Positions 60,187 to 64,000 of a DNA stretch of 64,000 nt are shown here, piece after piece. How positions within the stretch are numbered: the first letter of the stretch is position 1; every line of letters starts with the position of its first letter. The stretch comes from Citreicoccus inhibens. Its GTDB lineage: Bacteria > Myxococcota > Myxococcia > Myxococcales > Myxococcaceae. The translations under genes and the position numbers were made by a program. The stretch is from assembly GCF_019039035.1 (NCBI RefSeq), contig NZ_JAHNZT010000031.1, positions 1-64,000 on the forward strand. Direction: 5' to 3'. The notes below the pieces were generated by a model. It worked only from the letters and a program-made list of their open reading frames with translations, searched no databases and was not told the DNA's origin.

Positions 60187-60813
60187 TCAGGAGTGCTCCA
60201 GGACCACGCCCTCGATGACGTTCGCGACGTCGTTGCACTTGTCCGTCGCGGTCTCGATGAGGTCGTAGATTTCCTTCCACTTGATGATGGTGAGCGTGTC
60301 CATGCCGCTCTTGAAGAGCCGGCCCATCCCTGAGCGAAGGGCCTCGTCCGCCTGCGTCTCCAGCCGCTTGATCTCCTTGCAGCCCGCGAGGATTTGCGCC
60401 GGCTTCTTGATGAGGCGAAGCGCCGCGACGACCTCCTGGACCTTCTCCGTGCAGAGCACCAGCACGCGCGCCAGCTCCGTGGCGTCCGGGAGGCTCTCGG
60501 CAATCTCGTAGTAGTGCAGCCGCGCCGCCGCCGCGTTGGTGAAGTCCAGCACGTCGTCGATGCGCGACAGCAGGGCGTGAATCTGCGTCCGGTCGAACGG
60601 GGTGATGAACTGCTTGTGCAGGCGGTTGAAGGCCTGGTGCGTCACCTCGTCACCGCGGTGCTCAATGGCCTTGAGCTTCTGCACGCGCTCCGCCACGTCG
60701 CGGTAGTCGCTCAGCAGCGCGTGGAGGGTCCGCGCGCCTTCTACGGTGACCGCACACTGAGCATCGAAGTCGTCGAAGAACTCGTCCGACTTGGGCATCA
60801 GCTTCTCGAGCAT
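60187..60813 (-). CDS. DUF47/PhoU-like phosphate transport regulator
   Basis: 208 residues, wholly helical: MLEKLMPKSDEFFDDFDAQC, then EHRGDEVTHQAFNRLHKQFI TPFDRTQIHALLSRIDDVLD (two parts) and ETQADEALRSGMGRLFKSG. DUF47 (PF01865) proteins are PhoU-like and are usually encoded just upstream of a pit gene, as here. Probably controls the transporter. GGGAGAG lies 7 nt upstream of the ATG. Regulated by the repeat array just upstream. Confidence 0.94.
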   Translation of the reverse strand: MLEKLMPKSDEFFDDFDAQCAVTVEGARTLHALLSDYRDVAERVQKLKAIEHRGDEVTHQAFNRLHKQFITPFDRTQIHALLSRIDDVLDFTNAAAARLHYYEIAESLPDATELARVLVLCTEKVQEVVAALRLIKKPAQILAGCKEIKRLETQADEALRSGMGRLFKSGMDTLTIIKWKEIYDLIETATDKCNDVANVIEGVVLEHS

Positions 60814-60862
60814 CGTCTCTCCCAGGGGGGCCTGCGCGCACAGGCATGGAACGCCACGGTGG

Positions 60863-60902
60863 CCGTGTCCTGGCCGTGACCTTTCCGTGGCGCGCCCGTG
60901 AC
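60863..60902 (-). promoter_or_regulatory. Pho-box-like array: four 7-bp direct repeats at 11-bp spacing
   Basis: On the plus strand CCGTGTC (60863), CCGTGAC (60874), CCGTGGC (60885) and CCGTGAC (60896) begin exactly 11 nt apart. PhoB/PhoP-type regulators bind 7-bp direct repeats separated by 4 bp (11-bp period), and the operon downstream is phosphate transport. Last repeat 50 nt from the DUF47 ATG. No match to the E. coli CTGTCAT sequence itself, so the exact regulator is inferred. Confidence 0.6.
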
Positions 60903-60969
60903 TACCCTACTGGGGGAGAATCGCCAGCGTTCCGTGAAATCCCCCTCGAATTTCGCGGGCTTGCGATGT

Positions 60970-61632
60970 TCACACGACGCGGTTGCGCAACTCCTCGAAG
61001 AAGCCCACCCAGAGCTGCCACATCTCCTCGGCGCCCTTGACGATGGTGGCCATCTCCGCGTCCGTGTAGGTCAGACCCACCGTCTGCCCGGCCGTCTGCA
61101 CGTGGTCCGGCTCCTGCTTCACGTGGATGTCCACCCACGGCAGGGACTTGAGGCCCGTGGTGCGGCGCACCAGCTTGCCCAGCTTGGCCACCATGGTGAG
61201 GTCCGCCACCTCGGTGCCGTACAGGAAGCCCAGGCCCGTGAGGTAGTTGTCCGTGGAGCGGGCGTAGCCGTCCAGCAGGCGCTGGGTCGCCGGCGTCATG
61301 TTCGCCTCCGACACCGCCGCGCGCGCCATGCCCGCGTCCGTCATCGTCTGGATGAAGAAGCGCTCGTGCGCTCGCTCGACATCTCCCTCGCCCACCTCCT
61401 GGTTCAGGATGTGAGTGACCGCCGTCTTCATTTCGAGGTTGGGACAGACGGCGATGAGGCGGCCGAGGAACGTGGGGAAGTAGTGCAGGGGATGCCACCA
61501 CTGGCCCAACACCAGCTCCGCCTGCTCCACGGAGAAGGTCTTCTCGTCGACCACTTCGAAGAAGCGATGCTTGATCAACTGCTCCCGACTGGAGTTCTTC
61601 GCTAGCGCCGCCTCGATGGAATGGTTTCGCAT
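60970..61632 (-). CDS. Haem-oxygenase-like diiron oxidase (HDO) family protein
   Basis: 220 residues from ATG 61632 (GGGAG 5 nt upstream; a GTG one codon earlier is less likely). All-helical TenA/PqqC-like fold. A six-ligand metal pattern is visible: Glu82-x6-His89 (EGDVERAH), Glu141 (LYGTEV), then His170-x3-Glu174-x2-His177 (IHVKQEPDH), the HDO family arrangement seen in CADD-, UndA- and SznF-type non-haem diiron oxidases. Its reaction is unknown. It is divergent from the FAD oxidoreductase/allantoinase pair. Confidence 0.75.
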   Translation of the reverse strand: MRNHSIEAALAKNSSREQLIKHRFFEVVDEKTFSVEQAELVLGQWWHPLHYFPTFLGRLIAVCPNLEMKTAVTHILNQEVGEGDVERAHERFFIQTMTDAGMARAAVSEANMTPATQRLLDGYARSTDNYLTGLGFLYGTEVADLTMVAKLGKLVRRTTGLKSLPWVDIHVKQEPDHVQTAGQTVGLTYTDAEMATIVKGAEEMWQLWVGFFEELRNRVV

Positions 61633-61897
61633 CACAGCTCCCGTGCTTGAGGTCCGCAGGCTCGAGCGGAGCGGGAATCAGGACTCAGATTGTCGGACGA
61701 TTCCCCCACCCACTCGTCAACACCATATCCCAATGATGTTCTAGGAAATAGAGAATACCAAGTTAGAGCCGTATTGCATGAGTGTGGTGTTGGTGTAGGA
61801 ATGACATGCGTGCAGGTGTGTGTATGTTCATTGCCTGACATGAAGGCCCGACTCCGGTCGGATGCCCCGGGTGGGCGACGCGCCGTGACGATGGGGA
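61633..61897. other. A+T-richer divergent intergenic region
   Basis: 265 nt between the HDO gene and the FAD oxidoreductase, with an A/T-rich core (about 61720-61850) unusual for this genome. TGACATG occurs twice in direct orientation (61802-61808 and 61835-61841). TTCTAGGAAATAGAGAA (61738-61754) is an imperfect palindrome. Probably a shared divergent promoter; no clear -10/-35 pair was assigned. Confidence 0.5.
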
Positions 61898-63343
61898 ATG
61901 CGCGTCCTGTCACCGAGCCCCGAGGAGACTCCGGCCATTGGGTTGGCGGCGCTGGAGTTGGCGCTCAAGGCGGACCTGGAGCGCCTGGCTTATCCCGGGC
62001 GCTCGTGGGTTCCTCCGCGCCAGACGCGCGCGGGGTTGCCGGTACTGGATGTGCTAATCATTGGCGGGGGACAGAGCGGACTCACCGCTGCGTTCGGGCT
62101 GATGCGGGAGCGGGTGACGAACCTGCTCGTGGTGGATGACGGGGCGCCGGACCTGGCGGGGCCGTGGAAGACCTTCGCCCGCATGCGGACCTTGCGTACA
62201 CCCAAGCACCTCACGGGCCCGGACCATGGTCTGCCGCACCTCTTGTTCCAGTCGTGGTTCGAGGCCCAGCACGGCGCGGGGGCCTGGACTTCCCTGGGGC
62301 GAATCCCCAAGGAGCAGTGGGCGGATTACCTCGGCTGGTACCGCCGCGTGCTGGGCATCCCCGTGCGCAGCCAGACGCGCGCGGGCCCGGTGGAGTGGTG
62401 CGCGGACGAGGGCTGCTTCCGCGTCCCCCTGGAGGAAGCGGGGGGCGCCTCCGCGGGCGTGATCCATGCGCGCAAGGTGGTGCTGGCCACAGGCATCGAT
62501 GGGTCCGGGCGGTGGGAGGTGCCCGCAGAGCTGGCGTGCGTGCCTCGGGCCCTCTACGTGCACACCTGCGAGCCCATCGACTTCGAGTCCATGCGGGGCC
62601 GGAGCGTGGGGGTGCTGGGGGCGGGGGCCTCGGCGTTCGACAATGCCTCACTGGCGCTGGAGCACGGCGCTGCGGAGGTGCGGCTGTTCTTCCGTCGCCG
62701 TGAGCTGCCTACCGTCAATGCCTATCGTTGGGCGGAGTTCGTCGGCTTTCTCAAACACCATGCGGAGCTGCCGGACGTGGACCGCTGGCGCTTCATTCGT
62801 CGCATCCTGGAGATGGGGCAGCTGCCCCCCGCGGACACCTACCGACGCGCGGTCGGGTTCCCTCAATTCCATCTGCACCCGGGTTCGCCCTGGCTCTCGG
62901 TGGAGGCCGTGGAGGGGAGGGCGCGGGTCACCACGCCGCAGGGTGTCTATCTTTTCGATCGGCTCATCCTCGGCAGTGGCACGGTGACGGACCTCTCGCT
63001 GCGCCCCGAGCTGGCCTTGCTTCACCCAGACATCGCGCTGTGGAGAGATCGCTTCCAGCCGCCGCCCGAGCTGGCCCATGCGGACCTGTCGCGGCATCCC
63101 TACCTGAGCGCCCACTTCGAGTTTCAGGAGAAGGTGCCGGGCCGGGCGCCGCACGTCGCCGCGGTTTTCAATTATACCTTTGGCTGTCTGCTCTCCCTGG
63201 GGCTGGGCGGGGCGAGCATTTCGGGCATGAAGTACAGCCTTCCTCGGCTCGTCGCGGGGGTGACGCGACAGCTCTATCTGGATGACAGGGATGTCTTCTT
63301 TCGGTCCCTGGAGTGCTACGCGGAGAGGGAATTCGAGCCATGA
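61898..63343 (+). CDS. FAD/NAD(P)-dependent oxidoreductase (monooxygenase-like)
   Basis: 481 residues. Two Rossmann dinucleotide motifs: FAD-binding GGGQSG (56-61) and NAD(P)-binding GAGASA (241-246), with ATGID (197-201) between, the layout of flavin-containing and N-hydroxylating monooxygenases. A helical N-terminal extension (about 1-45) precedes the FAD domain. The C-terminal ...ECYAEREFEP stop overlaps the allantoinase start (ATGA), so the two are coupled. A role in purine/ureide oxidation is suggested by that partner, not proven. Confidence 0.82.
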   Translation: MRVLSPSPEETPAIGLAALELALKADLERLAYPGRSWVPPRQTRAGLPVLDVLIIGGGQSGLTAAFGLMRERVTNLLVVDDGAPDLAGPWKTFARMRTLRTPKHLTGPDHGLPHLLFQSWFEAQHGAGAWTSLGRIPKEQWADYLGWYRRVLGIPVRSQTRAGPVEWCADEGCFRVPLEEAGGASAGVIHARKVVLATGIDGSGRWEVPAELACVPRALYVHTCEPIDFESMRGRSVGVLGAGASAFDNASLALEHGAAEVRLFFRRRELPTVNAYRWAEFVGFLKHHAELPDVDRWRFIRRILEMGQLPPADTYRRAVGFPQFHLHPGSPWLSVEAVEGRARVTTPQGVYLFDRLILGSGTVTDLSLRPELALLHPDIALWRDRFQPPPELAHADLSRHPYLSAHFEFQEKVPGRAPHVAAVFNYTFGCLLSLGLGGASISGMKYSLPRLVAGVTRQLYLDDRDVFFRSLECYAEREFEP

Positions 63344-64000
63344 GCGCGGGAGATTTCGTGCTGCGCAGCCAACGCGTCCTCGTGGACGGCGGACTGCGCG
63401 CGGCGGCGGTGGTGGTCCAGGCGGGGAGGGTGGCCGCGGTGAGCGCGTACTCAGACGTGCCCACGGGTTTGCCTGTCACGGATGTGGGGGAGTTGGTGGT
63501 GATGCCTGGCGTGGTGGACTGCCATGCACACATCAACGAGCCGGGGCGCACGGAGTGGGAGGGATTCGAGACGGCCACGCGCGCGGCGGCGGCCGGAGGC
63601 ATCACCACGCTGGTGGACATGCCGCTCAACTCATTGCCGCCCACCACCACGTTGGATGCGCTCCTGCTCAAGGCTCGCGCGGCCGAGGGGCGCTGCCACG
63701 TGGACCACGGCTTCTGGGGCGGAGTCATCCCAGGCAACGCCGCCGAACTGGAAGGGCTCATCGCGGCGGGGGTTCCCGGGTTCAAGTGTTTCCTGTGTCC
63801 CTCGGGAGTGGAGGAGTTCCCCGCCGCGACCCGCGAAGTGCTCGCGGAGGCCATGCCGGTGCTGGCTCGGAGGGGGATTCCGCTGCTCGTCCACGCGGAG
63901 CTGGAGTCCCCAGTCGAAGCCGTGGGGGGCGATGTCCGCGCCTACTCGCGCTATCTGGCGTCGCGGCCCGCGCGCTGGGAGGACGATGCCATCCAGTGGA
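63340..64000 (+). CDS. allB: Allantoinase (3' end outside window)
   Basis: The first 220 residues of a cyclic amidohydrolase, running off the window. Start ATG 63340 overlaps the previous stop. VVMPGVVDCHAHINEPGRTE with the metal-binding His-x-His, then WEGFETATRAAAAGGITTLV and DMPLNSLPPTTT are close to allantoinase AllB, which opens allantoin to allantoate in purine breakdown. FKCFLCPSG holds the Lys that should be carboxylated. Dihydropyrimidinase is the other possibility, less likely because of the INEPGRTEWEGF and MPLNS signatures. Confidence 0.88.
   Translation, partial: MSAGDFVLRSQRVLVDGGLRAAAVVVQAGRVAAVSAYSDVPTGLPVTDVGELVVMPGVVDCHAHINEPGRTEWEGFETATRAAAAGGITTLVDMPLNSLPPTTTLDALLLKARAAEGRCHVDHGFWGGVIPGNAAELEGLIAAGVPGFKCFLCPSGVEEFPAATREVLAEAMPVLARRGIPLLVHAELESPVEAVGGDVRAYSRYLASRPARWEDDAIQW

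Noticed and set aside
59160..60503. A 447-residue PiT transporter
   Set aside because: The first about 106 residues are an Arg/Ser-rich shadow of DUF47; PiT homology starts at ATG 60185.

Overview
The window reads as chromosomal backbone of a myxobacterium (phylum Myxococcota, suborder Cystobacterineae; Myxococcus, Corallococcus or a close relative). The evidence is very high G+C with G/C-rich third codon positions, a close match to FruA (the developmental response regulator of Myxococcus xanthus), Tgl (the type IV pilus secretin pilotin), an SP21/HspA-type small heat-shock protein, an orphan MbtH protein, and a Tad-like locus matching the M. xanthus Kil contact-dependent predation cluster. 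The gene order agrees with what I recall of the M. xanthus region running from rpoB to fruA. No insertion sequence, prophage or CRISPR array was seen.

Layout. 1-13.2 kb is the translation/transcription core: end of tuf, rpmG, tRNA-Trp, secE, nusG, rplK-rplA, rplJ-rplL, rpoB, rpoC. Structured leaders and hairpins separate its blocks. 13.3-19.4 kb holds two phasin-like coiled-coil proteins, a lytic transglycosylase, two unknowns, tgl, a membrane-anchored HTH protein, recO and a PfkB sugar kinase. 19.5-25.0 kb has a transmembrane Ser/Thr kinase and glyQ-glyS. 25.2-36.1 kb is the Kil/Tad-like block: two large secreted or lipoprotein-like proteins, an FHA protein, prepilin peptidase (kilA), secretin (kilC), an FHA-ATPase fusion (kilF) and a double-FHA membrane protein. 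The platform and pilin genes are not here. 36.2-45.0 kb has polA (its proofreading site is lost), a minus-strand DivIVA/DUF167/metallopeptidase operon, a HEAT protein, a zinc-ribbon J-domain protein and a SpoIIM/RDD membrane pair.

45.0-50.5 kb contains hspA, a 0.5-kb regulatory region, fruA, mbtH, a secreted unknown, a protein pairing a macro-like domain with a TIR/deoxyribosyltransferase-like domain, and a D-threonine-aldolase-like enzyme. 50.5-60.8 kb has a prolyl oligopeptidase, a PBP4-type D-Ala-D-Ala carboxypeptidase, rdgC with an overlapping partner, an M1 aminopeptidase and a DUF47-PiT phosphate operon. That operon is preceded by four 7-bp repeats at exact 11-bp spacing, a Pho-box-like array. 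60.9-64.0 kb has a haem-oxygenase-like diiron oxidase (HDO) gene divergent from an FAD oxidoreductase that is translationally coupled to an allantoinase running off the window end.

How the genes work together. Phosphorylation signalling recurs: a Ser/Thr kinase lies 7 kb upstream of a secretion locus with three FHA-containing proteins, which suggests phospho-threonine control of the Kil machine. Several genes, most clearly kilF and polA, have promoter-like hexamers ending only 7-10 nt before the ATG, which hints at leaderless transcripts. All calls come from reading the sequence; nothing was searched.
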